DNA from: Sphingomonas faeni
GTDB lineage: Bacteria > Pseudomonadota > Alphaproteobacteria > Sphingomonadales > Sphingomonadaceae
Direction of reading: 5' to 3'
NCBI RefSeq assembly: GCF_003053745.1
Contig: NZ_QAYE01000007.1
Location: 186,001-250,000 of the forward strand
DNA length: 64,000 nucleotides
Shown: positions 42,971 to 50,854 of the stretch, one piece after another
Numbering within the stretch: the stretch's first letter is position 1
Layout of the letters: each line of letters starts with the position of its first letter
Program-made: the position numbers and the translations under genes
The notes under the pieces: model-generated
Seen by the model: only the letters and a program-made list of their open reading frames with translations
Database searches by the model: none
Told to the model about the DNA's origin: nothing

Positions 42971-44695
42971 ATGTTTTCGCGCTTATTACTCGCCGCCAGC
43001 GCCACAGCGCTTCTCGCCGCCACCCCGCTCCCGAAGAAGGGCGAGCCCGCCATCACCGCGCAGACGCAGCGGTCTGGTGGCGTACTGACGCCCGAGCAGA
43101 CCGCGCTTCGGTTCGACAGCGCGGACCTGGCGTTCGAAGTGCTGCCCGAGACCGAGAGCCTGAACGGCGTGGCAACGCTCACTTTTACGGCGAAGGCCCC
43201 CCTCACCCGCCTGCCGATCGACCTCGACCGCAATTTGCCGGTCAGCGCGATCGCGATCGACGGCGTCCCGCTCGCGCCCTCGGCTTGGAGCAATCCCGAG
43301 GGTCGGCTGACGATCACGCTGCTCAAGCCGGTCGCGGCGGGCGGGAAGGTCACCGCGAAGATCAGCTATGGCGGTACGCCGCACGTCGCGGTGAAGGCGC
43401 CGTGGGACGACGGCATGGTCTGGTCGAAGACGCCCGACGGCCGCACCTGGTTCGCGACGACCGCGGAGGGCTATGGCTGCGACCTGTTCTGGCCGTGCCT
43501 CGATTTCCCGACCGGCGAGCCCGCGCTCGTGACGCTACACATCACCGTGCCGAAGGGCCTGAAGGCGCCATCGAACGGCGTGCTGCTCGGCGTCGATACG
43601 CTGGCGGACGGCCGGACGACCTGGAACTGGCGCGCCAAGCATCCCAACACCTACGGTATCGCGCTGAACGTCGGGCCGTATGAGGAGATCAGCGGCACCT
43701 ACAAGAGCCGCTTCGGCAACAGCATCCCGATGTATTACTGGTATCTGCCGGGCGAGAAGGTGCAGGCGGAAAAGCTGTTCGCCGAGTTCGCGCCGACGCT
43801 CGATTTCTTCGAGAGCCTGATCGGCCCCTATCCGTTCGGCGACGAGAAGCTCGGCGTGGTCGAGACGCCGCACAAAGGCATGGAGCACCAGACGATCAAC
43901 GCGTACGGCAACGAATACGCGAAGGCGCCGGAGGGGTTCGACTGGCTGTTCCAGCACGAGTTCGCGCATGAGTGGTTCGGCAACCAGCTGACCGCCGCCA
44001 ACTGGGACGATTACTGGCTGCACGAGGGGTATGGAACCTACATGCAGCCGCTCTACGGCCAGTGGCGCGAGGGGCGTGCGCGGTACGCGACGATCATGCA
44101 GACCGAGCGCGCGTCGATCATGAACCTCAAGCCGATCACGCAGCAGCGCGTCACCACCGAAGAGGAGGTGTACGAACTCGACAAGGGCGGCGCAGGGCAG
44201 GACATCTACTACAAGGGCTCGTGGATGCTCCACACGCTGCGCACGTTGATCGGCGACAAGGCGTTTTTCGATGTTACGCGGCTGGCGGTGTATGGGCGCG
44301 CTGATCCGAAGCCGGGCAATTTCGCGCCGCGGTTCGGGTCGACGAAGGAATATGAGGGGCTCGTCTGGAAGGTGACGGGGAAGGACTATGCCTGGTTCTT
44401 CGACGTATATCTCCGGCAGGCGGCTTTGCCCGAACTGGTCGAGACGCGGACGGGAAATACGCTGGCTTTGGCCTGGAAGGTGCCAGGTAATGGCCCGTTC
44501 CCGCTGCCGGTGCAGGTGCAGATCGACGGCAAGACGCGGACCTTGCCGATGACTGGGGGGAAGGCGAGCTTGTCGGTCCCGGCGGGCGCGCATGTCGTGA
44601 TCGACCCGGACGCTCTGGTCCTGCGGCGTAGTGTGGCACTGGAAGACGTCGCCGCCTGGAAAGCCGCGCAAGCTGCGAAGGCCAAGCCCCAATGA
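42971..44695 (+). CDS. M1 family metallopeptidase
   Basis: A zinc aminopeptidase of the APN/leukotriene-A4-hydrolase type, 574 residues. A signal peptide (MFSRLLLAASATALLAATPL) predicts a periplasmic location. A beta-rich N-terminal domain is followed by the exopeptidase motif GMEHQ (303-307). The zinc site H329-E-F-A-H333 has its third ligand at Glu352 in WLHEGYGTY. ATG at 42971 is favoured over 42923 because the signal peptide starts there. It is likely to trim peptides from N-termini. Its stop overlaps the next small ORF. Confidence 0.93.
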   Translation: MFSRLLLAASATALLAATPLPKKGEPAITAQTQRSGGVLTPEQTALRFDSADLAFEVLPETESLNGVATLTFTAKAPLTRLPIDLDRNLPVSAIAIDGVPLAPSAWSNPEGRLTITLLKPVAAGGKVTAKISYGGTPHVAVKAPWDDGMVWSKTPDGRTWFATTAEGYGCDLFWPCLDFPTGEPALVTLHITVPKGLKAPSNGVLLGVDTLADGRTTWNWRAKHPNTYGIALNVGPYEEISGTYKSRFGNSIPMYYWYLPGEKVQAEKLFAEFAPTLDFFESLIGPYPFGDEKLGVVETPHKGMEHQTINAYGNEYAKAPEGFDWLFQHEFAHEWFGNQLTAANWDDYWLHEGYGTYMQPLYGQWREGRARYATIMQTERASIMNLKPITQQRVTTEEEVYELDKGGAGQDIYYKGSWMLHTLRTLIGDKAFFDVTRLAVYGRADPKPGNFAPRFGSTKEYEGLVWKVTGKDYAWFFDVYLRQAALPELVETRTGNTLALAWKVPGNGPFPLPVQVQIDGKTRTLPMTGGKASLSVPAGAHVVIDPDALVLRRSVALEDVAAWKAAQAAKAKPQ

Positions 44696-45006
44696 CCTCT
44701 CCACCGTTCCCCCGCGAAGGCGGGGGCCCAGGGTCCCAGGATACGACGCTCGTAGCTCCTGTACTCCTGCGTGCGCAGGAGAACATCTGGGCGTCTCGCG
44801 CGGCGGAGATGGCGGCGATCTTCATGGTCGGCGACGGGTTGATCGGCCTTCTCCAACCCCGCCGCCACGTCGATCTCTGGAAGGACGATGCGCTTGGCAC
44901 CGAGAAACTGGTGAAGCCGTTCGTCGACCGTCCCGGCCGCCGTCGCCTCTACGCCCTCGTGCAGATCGTCGCCGGTCTCGCCTTGGCTGCGCGCCAGAAG
45001 CGATGA
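44692..45006 (+). CDS. Small hypothetical membrane-associated protein with a repeat-derived N-terminus
   Basis: The conserved-looking part is AEMAAIFMVGDGLIGLLQPRRHVDLW and a C-terminal helix ALVQIVAGLALAARQKR. I do not know a function. Residues ~6-31 of the 104-residue frame are encoded by a family-2 repeat (44707-44784). ATG at 44692 overlaps the peptidase stop (ATGA) and gives the long form. An ATG at 44809 after the repeat would give 65 residues but cut the conserved part. The native start was probably near the repeat junction. Its stop overlaps the cytochrome start (ATGA). Confidence 0.6.
   Translation: MTSPPFPREGGGPGSQDTTLVAPVLLRAQENIWASRAAEMAAIFMVGDGLIGLLQPRRHVDLWKDDALGTEKLVKPFVDRPGRRRLYALVQIVAGLALAARQKR
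44707..44784. repeat. Palindromic repeat, family 2, at the start of a small ORF
   Basis: The left arm TTCCCCCGCGAAGGCGGGGG is followed by CCCAGG. A ~25-base centre separates it from the right arm CTCCTGCGTGCGCAGGAGAA. The two arms fold separately but have diverged from each other, unlike most copies. Confidence 0.82.
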
Positions 45007-45389
45007 CCCCGTCGCGGTGGCCCCTGCTGGCGCTGGCCCTCGCCGGCTGTGGTCAGAGCCCCGACGCCAGCACGACTAGTCAGATCGCCAGCGGCGAACG
45101 CGTCTTCCGCCGCTGCACCGCCTGCCACACGATCGGGCAATATGCGGGCGATACCGATGGGCCGAACCTCTACGGCGTTACGGGCGGCCCGATCGGCGAG
45201 CGGCGCCCGCGCTTCTCCTACACTGCCGGGTTAAAGTCGCTTGGCGGCAACTGGGATGCCAAGCGCATGGACGCCTGGCTCACCAACCCTCGCAAGATGG
45301 TGCCCGGCACGACCATGGCATTCGCCGGCCTTCCCGACCCGAAGGACCGCGCCGACGTCATCGCCTACCTATCGACGCAGGGCCCCTGA
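45003..45389 (+). CDS. Lipoprotein c-type cytochrome
   Basis: A 128-residue class I cytochrome c. The signal peptide ends in lipobox LAGC (Cys16), so the protein should be membrane-tethered in the periplasm. Heme attaches at C38-T-A-C41-H42, and Met in PGTTMAFAG is the likely sixth ligand. The layout resembles the small mitochondrial-like cytochromes c of alphaproteobacteria that feed terminal oxidases. It overlaps the preceding small gene by four bases. The ccm operon in this window would mature it. Confidence 0.9.
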   Translation: MTPSRWPLLALALAGCGQSPDASTTSQIASGERVFRRCTACHTIGQYAGDTDGPNLYGVTGGPIGERRPRFSYTAGLKSLGGNWDAKRMDAWLTNPRKMVPGTTMAFAGLPDPKDRADVIAYLSTQGP

Positions 45390-45391
45390 GT

Positions 45392-46516
45392 TTACGGCAC
45401 CACCGTCGTGAACAGATAGGCGGCGAAGATCACGAGGTGGACGACACCCTGCAACACCGTCGTCCGGCCAGTGCCGAGCGAGAGCGTGGCGACGAACAGC
45501 GAGAGCGCGAGAAGCGTCATGCTCTTCGCATCGATGCCGAGCGCGATCGGCAGGTCGAGCACCAGCGACACGATCGCCACGCTCGGGATCGTCAGCCCGA
45601 TCGTCGCCAGCGCGGAGCCGAGCGCGAGGTTGAGGCTGGTCTGCAACCGGTTGCGCCGCGCCGACTTGTACGCGGCCAGGCTCTCGGGTGCGAGCACCAG
45701 CGCTGCGATCACCACGCCGACCACCGTCAGCGGCAGGCCGGCACCGAGCACCGCGGCCTCGATCGTCGGCGACAGGGTCTTCGCAAGCAGCACCACCGAT
45801 ACCAGCGCCACCAGCAGCGCAGCGAAGGCGATACCCGTGGCGCGGCCCGATGGCGGCGCAGCGTGATCGTCCTTGTCGTCGGTCGATGGCAGGAAATAAT
45901 CGCGGTGGCGCACCGTCTGCACCAGCACGAACGTCCCGTAGAGGATCAACGATACGACCGCGACGAAGATCAGCTGCGACGACGCGTAGGTCGGGCCCTG
46001 TGTCGACGAGGTATAGTTCGGCAGGATCAGCGACAGCACTGCCATCGCCGCGAGCACGCCGAGCGCGGCAGTCATGCCCTTCAGCGTGAACCGCTGCTCA
46101 TGATGCCGCACCGCGCCCGCGAGCAGGCAGATTCCGATGATGAAATTGAGGATGATCATGATCGCCGCGAACACCGTGTCGCGCGCGAGCGTGGTGGCGT
46201 CGCCAGCGTTCGATAGCATCAACGATACGATCAGCGACACCTCGATCACGGTGACCGCGATCGCGAGGACGAGCGTGCCGAACGGTTCGCCGACCTTATG
46301 CGCGATGACCTCGGCGTGATGGACGGCGGCGAGCACGCTGCCGATCAACACGATCACGGCGGCGGCGGTGCCGAGCGAGCCCATCTTCGCGAGCCCGACA
46401 AGGACGGCGAGCAGTCCCAGGCCCGGCGCGATCAGCGTCCAGATCGGCAGTGCCAGGCGGTCCGGCATCGTCTCCACCACGTGTTCGTTCGGTCGGTCGG
46501 CCACTTCGATCGTCAT
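45392..46516 (-). CDS. Calcium:cation antiporter (CaCA family, ChaA-like)
   Basis: An inner-membrane cation:proton exchanger of 374 residues with about eleven helices. The two inverted alpha-repeat motifs are GEPFGTLVLAIAVTVIEVSL and LVLAPESLAAYKSARRNRLQTSLNLALGSALATIGLTIP. Similarity to ChaA suggests Ca2+/H+, Na+/H+ or K+/H+ exchange. The gene stands alone and converges on the cytochrome gene with two bases between stops. Confidence 0.9.
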   Translation of the reverse strand: MTIEVADRPNEHVVETMPDRLALPIWTLIAPGLGLLAVLVGLAKMGSLGTAAAVIVLIGSVLAAVHHAEVIAHKVGEPFGTLVLAIAVTVIEVSLIVSLMLSNAGDATTLARDTVFAAIMIILNFIIGICLLAGAVRHHEQRFTLKGMTAALGVLAAMAVLSLILPNYTSSTQGPTYASSQLIFVAVVSLILYGTFVLVQTVRHRDYFLPSTDDKDDHAAPPSGRATGIAFAALLVALVSVVLLAKTLSPTIEAAVLGAGLPLTVVGVVIAALVLAPESLAAYKSARRNRLQTSLNLALGSALATIGLTIPSVAIVSLVLDLPIALGIDAKSMTLLALSLFVATLSLGTGRTTVLQGVVHLVIFAAYLFTTVVP

Positions 46517-46616
46517 GCATGCTCCCTCGTTCCACTTGGATAACGAATGCGCGAGGGCCGATAAGGGTCCGAGTCGGGGCGATTGCGGAGCGGTAAGGAT
46601 CGGCTAGGTTGCGGCG

Positions 46617-47066
46617 ATGTTGGCTTGCGATCTCCGCGAAACGCTCGTCATGACCGCCGATGCGATGTGGGATGCTCAAGACCCGTGGTGGGTCATTTCC
46701 AGCGCGGCGGTGGCGCTTCACGGGGTGACGCCGATCGAGGTCGACGATGTCGATGTGTTGATGAGCGTGGTGGATGCTGGGCGACTGATGGACAGGCTTG
46801 GCGTCGTACCGATCGAGGATGGAGCGAGTGCGATGTTCCGGTCGACGCTGTTCGGGCGGTGGGAGGCACCGCCGTTGGTCGTCGAGATCATGGCGGGGTT
46901 TCATGTTGCGACGGGCTCAGGCTGGACGGAGGTGCTGCCACGAACGCGCGTGCCGGTTTTTGTGGATGAGCGCGTGGTTTATGTGCCTGACCGTGCTGAA
47001 CTGGCCGAGATACTTAGGCTGTTCGGACGTCCAAAGGACTTGGAGCGGGCTCGGCTTTTGACCTGA
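46617..47066 (+). CDS. Orphan nucleotidyltransferase-like hypothetical protein
   Basis: A 149-residue protein. WWVISSAAVALHG followed by EVDDVDVLMS (43-50) resembles the G-S and D-x-D region of minimal nucleotidyltransferases or AbiEii/MNT-type proteins, and VVEIMAGFH supplies a possible third acidic residue. The usual GG is replaced by SS, so activity is uncertain. No partner antitoxin or HEPN gene lies next to it. ATG at 46617 has only a weak ribosome-binding site; ATG at 46650 is possible. Confidence 0.6.
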   Translation: MLACDLRETLVMTADAMWDAQDPWWVISSAAVALHGVTPIEVDDVDVLMSVVDAGRLMDRLGVVPIEDGASAMFRSTLFGRWEAPPLVVEIMAGFHVATGSGWTEVLPRTRVPVFVDERVVYVPDRAELAEILRLFGRPKDLERARLLT

Positions 47067-47214
47067 GGACCGTAGTGGCGGCGCCGGCCACACGCGGGTA
47101 CCGACGTCGTCGCCGCGAACCCTACAATGTCCCCCAAGATAGAAGGAACGCCAATGTAGTGAGTGAAGACGGGGCATATCGCCCGTTCTCTCTGGGTCAG
47201 GTCACATCCTGCCG

Positions 47215-47293
47215 TTCCCCCGCGAAAGCGGGGGTCCAGGAGTCACGATCGCTACAGCCTGGTACCCTGGACCCCCGCCTTCGCGGGGGAACA
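47215..47293. repeat. Palindromic repeat, family 2 (downstream of clpX)
   Basis: The arms TTCCCCCGCGAAAGCGGGGG plus TCCAGG and CCTGG plus ACCCCCGCCTTCGCGGGGGA, with a ~28-base centre. There is one mismatch between the arms (GAAAG against CCTTC). Confidence 0.85.
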
Positions 47294-47320
47294 GTCAGAA
47301 GAGCAGCCCGCGCTCTGCCC

Positions 47321-47360
47321 CAAAACGAAAAAGGGCGCCGATCACTCGACGCCCTTTCCC
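47321..47360 (-). terminator. Rho-independent terminator of clpX
   Basis: On the minus strand the stem AAAGGGCG/CGCCCTTT with a 12-base loop is followed by TTCGTTTTG. It lies about 25 bases past the clpX stop codon. Confidence 0.8.
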
Positions 47361-47381
47361 GTATCTCAAACCCGTTCCGCT

Positions 47382-48647
47382 TTAAGCAGCGTCGCCGGTC
47401 TTCTTTTTCTCGGCATAGACGCGGATCGGTTCCTTACGGCCTTCGATCACGTCCTTGTCGATCATCACCTCGTCGACGCCGTCCATGCCGGGCAGGTCGA
47501 ACATCGTGTCGAGCAGGATGCTCTCCAGGATCGAGCGCAGCCCGCGGGCGCCGGTCTTGCGTTCGATGCCCTTCTTGGCGACCGACACAAGCGCGTCGTC
47601 GGTAAAGCCGAGCGCGACGTCCTCCATCTCGAACAGCTTCTGGTACTGCTTGACCAGCGCGTTCTTCGGCTCCTTCAGGATCTTCACCAGCGCGTCGACA
47701 TCGAGATCCTCAAGCGTCGCAATCACCGGCAGACGGCCGACAAACTCGGGGATCAGACCGAACTTCAGCAGATCCTCGGGCTCGACCGACTTCAGCGTCT
47801 CGCCCGTCTTGCGCTCGTCCGGCCCGGCGACATACGCGCCGAAACCGATCGACTTGCCCTGCAGACGATCGCCGATGATCTTCTCAAGACCCGAGAACGC
47901 ACCGCCGCAGATGAACAGGATGTTGGTCGTATCCACCTGCAGGAATTCCTGCTGCGGATGCTTACGCCCACCCTGCGGAGGAACGCTGGCAGTCGTGCCT
48001 TCCATCAGCTTGAGCAACGCCTGCTGCACGCCCTCGCCCGACACGTCGCGCGTGATCGAGGGGTTCTCGGCCTTGCGCGAGATCTTGTCGATCTCGTCGA
48101 TATAGACGATCCCGCGCTGCGCCCGCTCGACGTTGTAGTCGGACGCCTGGAGCAGCTTGAGGATGATGTTCTCGACATCCTCACCGACGTAACCCGCTTC
48201 GGTGAGCGTCGTCGCATCGGCCATCGTGAACGGCACGTCGAGGATGCGGGCGAGCGTCTGCGCGAGCAGCGTCTTGCCGCAACCGGTCGGCCCGACCAGC
48301 AGGATGTTCGACTTGGACAGCTCGACATCGGCACCCTTGGCGCCGTGGTTGAGCCGCTTGTAGTGATTGTGCACCGCCACCGACAGCACGCGCTTGGCGC
48401 GCTTCTGGCCGATCACGTAATCGTCAAGGACGTCGCAGATCTCCTGCGGAGTCGGCACGCCGCCGTCCTTCTTGGACACCAGCGCAGACTTCGTCTCCTC
48501 ACGGATGATGTCGTTGCATAGCTCGACGCACTCGTCGCAAATGAAGACCGTCGGCCCGGCGATCAATTTGCGGACCTCGTGCTGCGACTTCCCGCAGAAC
48601 GAGCAATAGAGGGTGCTCTTCGAGTCGCCACCGCTCAGCTTCGTCAT
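47382..48647 (-). CDS. clpX: ClpXP unfoldase subunit ClpX
   Basis: A AAA+ unfoldase (421 residues) that feeds substrates to ClpP. It has an N-terminal zinc domain with Cys15, Cys18, Cys37 and Cys40, Walker [16 protein letters not shown], Walker [11 protein letters not shown] and a GYVGEDVE pore loop. The C-terminus ends in a Lys-rich tail. It lies 123 bases downstream of clpP on the same strand and ends at an intrinsic terminator. Confidence 0.97.
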   Translation of the reverse strand: MTKLSGGDSKSTLYCSFCGKSQHEVRKLIAGPTVFICDECVELCNDIIREETKSALVSKKDGGVPTPQEICDVLDDYVIGQKRAKRVLSVAVHNHYKRLNHGAKGADVELSKSNILLVGPTGCGKTLLAQTLARILDVPFTMADATTLTEAGYVGEDVENIILKLLQASDYNVERAQRGIVYIDEIDKISRKAENPSITRDVSGEGVQQALLKLMEGTTASVPPQGGRKHPQQEFLQVDTTNILFICGGAFSGLEKIIGDRLQGKSIGFGAYVAGPDERKTGETLKSVEPEDLLKFGLIPEFVGRLPVIATLEDLDVDALVKILKEPKNALVKQYQKLFEMEDVALGFTDDALVSVAKKGIERKTGARGLRSILESILLDTMFDLPGMDGVDEVMIDKDVIEGRKEPIRVYAEKKKTGDAA

Positions 48648-48770
48648 TCAATCACCTCTCGCGCATGTCGGTGCACGTGCCGTTTCCGGGGCCGCTACCG
48701 TAACGCACCCCGGAGTTCCTACAATCAAATAAACCGGCGGGATTTACGATTCGCCCCATGCCAGTGTCGG

Positions 48771-49460
48771 TTAGGCGGGTTTCGCACCATCCTCGGATAC
48801 CGCCGGGCGCTTGTCGAACACCTCGTCGATCAGCCCGAAATCCTTCGCTTCGTTCGCTTCGAGGAACGTATCGCGGTCCATCCGGCGCTCGATCTCTTCG
48901 ATCGGCTGGCCGGTATACTGCGAATACAGTTCGTTCATGCGCTTGCGGATACGCAGGATCTCACGCGCCTGAATCTCGATGTCGCTGGCCATGCCCTGTG
49001 CACCACCCGATGGCTGATGGATCATGATGCGTGCGTTGGTCATCGCGACGCGCATGCCGGGCTCGCCGCTCGCGAGCAGGAAGCTGCCCATTGACGCTGC
49101 CTGGCCGATGCATACGGTGCCGACGCGCGGGCGAATGTACCGCATCGTGTCGTGGATCGCCATGCCCGCCGTAACGACGCCGCCCGGCGAGTTGATATAC
49201 ATGAAAATGTCCTTCTTCGGGTTCTCGGACTCGAGGAAGAGCAGCTGTGCGGTGATCAGCGAGGCCATGCCGTCCTCGACGCCACCTGTCACGAAGATGA
49301 TGCGCTCGCGGAGCAGGCGCGAGAAGATGTCGAACGAACGCTCGCCGCGGTTCGACTGCTCGATGACGATGGGAACCAGGCCTGCTTGCGTCTGCTGCAG
49401 GCCGAGCCCGGCGCTGGCCAACGGGCTCGCGAAATCGCCGGTCTCGAACGGATTGTGCAT
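48771..49460 (-). CDS. clpP: ATP-dependent Clp protease proteolytic subunit ClpP
   Basis: A 229-residue serine protease forming the tetradecameric chamber. The catalytic residues are S123 in [11 protein letters not shown] and H148 in [11 protein letters not shown], with Asp in the [19 protein letters not shown] segment. ATG at 49460 ([10 protein letters not shown]) is chosen; it has AGAGAG upstream, and the longer frame to 49520 adds nothing conserved. The gap to clpX (48648-48770) shows no repeat. Confidence 0.96.
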   Translation of the reverse strand: MHNPFETGDFASPLASAGLGLQQTQAGLVPIVIEQSNRGERSFDIFSRLLRERIIFVTGGVEDGMASLITAQLLFLESENPKKDIFMYINSPGGVVTAGMAIHDTMRYIRPRVGTVCIGQAASMGSFLLASGEPGMRVAMTNARIMIHQPSGGAQGMASDIEIQAREILRIRKRMNELYSQYTGQPIEEIERRMDRDTFLEANEAKDFGLIDEVFDKRPAVSEDGAKPA

Positions 49461-49550
49461 GGAAATCTCTCTTATGCCCCAGTGAACCGCTAACATCGGC
49501 GGTCCGGGAGGGGAGTTCAAGCCCTCCCTGCCCTCGCCTCGGGGACTGCT

Positions 49551-49690
49551 TGCCCTCGCCCCTCCGGGAGAGGGAGAGGCCCGCCCGCGCTTGCGGGTGG
49601 GAGGGTGAGGGGACGTTGACGAATCCCAACCACCCCTCTCCCTCCCGTCGCCGAGTGGCTCCTCCTTCCCTCTCCCCGGAGGGGCGAGGG
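49551..49690. repeat. Palindromic repeat, family 3 variant (clpP/glycosyltransferase gap)
   Basis: The outer ends GCCCCTCCGGGAGAGGGAGA and TCTCCCCGGAGGGGCGAGGG pair. The inner part contains GCCCGCGCTTGCGGGTGGGA. It covers most of the 232 bases between clpP and the glycosyltransferase and stops just before the latter's stop codon. Confidence 0.78.
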
Positions 49691-49692
49691 AG

Positions 49693-50619
49693 TCAGATGC
49701 CTGGGGCGGGGTAGGCTAGGTATGCCAGGCGGCGGACTTCGCGACGGCCGCGAACGACCGTGTCGAGGATCAGGCCGGTGAAGACGTTGAGCGCGGCGAA
49801 GATGCCGAGGCCGGTGATCAGGATCGCGGTCGGGAAGCGCGGGACCTGGTGGATCTCGATGTACGTCAGCACCAGCGGGATGCCGAGAATCAGCGCGAGC
49901 AGGCCGAACACGCTGCCGATCGCGCCGAAGAACCAAAGCGGGCGCTCGATCCGGTAAAGCGTCATGATCGTGCGGAGGATGCGCCAGCCGTCGCCGTAGG
50001 TGCTGAGCTTCGATTCGGAGCCTTCGGGGCGTGCGTAATAGGGCGTCTCGACCTCGCCGATCGGCATCTTGAGTTCGAGCGCGTGGACGCTGATCTCGGT
50101 CTCGATCTCGAACCCGGCCGAGAGCGACGGAAAGCTCTTCACGAACCGGCGCGAGAAGACGCGGTACCCAGAGAGGATGTCGGTGAAGCTGCGGCCGAAC
50201 AGGCGGGCGAGCATACCGGTAAGCAGCGCGTTGCCGAACCGATGCCCGCGGCGGTAGCTTTCCTGGACCTGGCTGATGCGTGAGCCGACCACCATGTCGA
50301 GCTGCTCGTCGAGAACGCGCGCGACCAGATTCGGGGCGGAGGCAGCGTCGTAGGTCGCGTCGCCGTCGGCCATGACGTAGATGTCGGCGTCGATGTCGGC
50401 GAACATGCGACGGACGACCGCGCCCTTGCCCTGGATGCGCTCGGTCCGGACGACGGCTCCGGCGGCGCGCGCAACCTCGATCGTGCGGTCGGCGCTGTTG
50501 TTGTCGTAGACGTAGATGGTGGCGCCGGGCAGCGCATTGCGGAACCCGGCGATCGTCTGCGCGATTGCGGCGTCCTCGTTGTAGCACGGGAGCAGGACGG
50601 CGATTCTCGGTTCGGTCAT
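49693..50619 (-). CDS. Glycosyltransferase family 2, polyprenyl-phosphate type
   Basis: A membrane-bound GT2 enzyme of 308 residues resembling DPM1/GtrB: a GT-A catalytic domain (about 1-225) with [17 protein letters not shown] and the metal-binding D85-G-D87 motif. Two C-terminal helices follow ([21 protein letters not shown] and [21 protein letters not shown]). It should move a sugar from a nucleotide donor to undecaprenyl phosphate for envelope glycans. ATG at 50619 is chosen; the longer frame reads through a family-1 repeat. It interrupts the usual tig-clpP-clpX order. Confidence 0.9.
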   Translation of the reverse strand: MTEPRIAVLLPCYNEDAAIAQTIAGFRNALPGATIYVYDNNSADRTIEVARAAGAVVRTERIQGKGAVVRRMFADIDADIYVMADGDATYDAASAPNLVARVLDEQLDMVVGSRISQVQESYRRGHRFGNALLTGMLARLFGRSFTDILSGYRVFSRRFVKSFPSLSAGFEIETEISVHALELKMPIGEVETPYYARPEGSESKLSTYGDGWRILRTIMTLYRIERPLWFFGAIGSVFGLLALILGIPLVLTYIEIHQVPRFPTAILITGLGIFAALNVFTGLILDTVVRGRREVRRLAYLAYPAPGI

Positions 50620-50700
50620 GCGCTGTCCTGCGAAGTTGATAGACGGTATCGGAGGTCGAGCAGCAGGCAAAACGTCAGTCACCGAACCATCCCAAAACGC

Positions 50701-50808
50701 ACTTCCCCGGCGGAGGCCGGGACCCAGTTGGGGAAGGTCCATAACGGAGCTTTGCGCGCCGTTACAGCTACCTTTCCAACTGGGCCCCGGCCTCCGCCGG
50801 GGAGGTGA
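50701..50808. repeat. Palindromic repeat, family 1 (glycosyltransferase/tig gap)
   Basis: The arms CTTCCCCGGCGGAGGCCGGG plus ACCCAGTTGG and CCAACTGGGCCCCGGCCTCC plus GCCGGGGAGG. The GGAGG/CCTCC variant is present on both arms, a compensated change relative to GAAGG/CCTTC copies. Confidence 0.85.
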
Positions 50809-50821
50809 CCCTATTATGGGT

Positions 50822-50847
50822 TGAGTGCCTCAACTTTGAGGCACTCA
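50822..50847 (-). terminator. Hairpin just past trigger factor
   Basis: A perfect 12-bp stem, TGAGTGCCTCAA and TTGAGGCACTCA, with a 2-base centre, begins 7 bases after the tig stop. No T tract follows on the minus strand, so termination may be partial or Rho-assisted. Confidence 0.55.
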
Positions 50848-50854
50848 GATAGTT

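Larger units (their letters stand above)
47067..47381. other. Non-coding gap between the orphan NTase-like gene and clpX
   Basis: These 315 bases hold a family-2 repeat (47215-47293) and the clpX terminator (47321-47360). The first ~145 bases show no gene or RNA that I can recognise. Confidence 0.5.
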
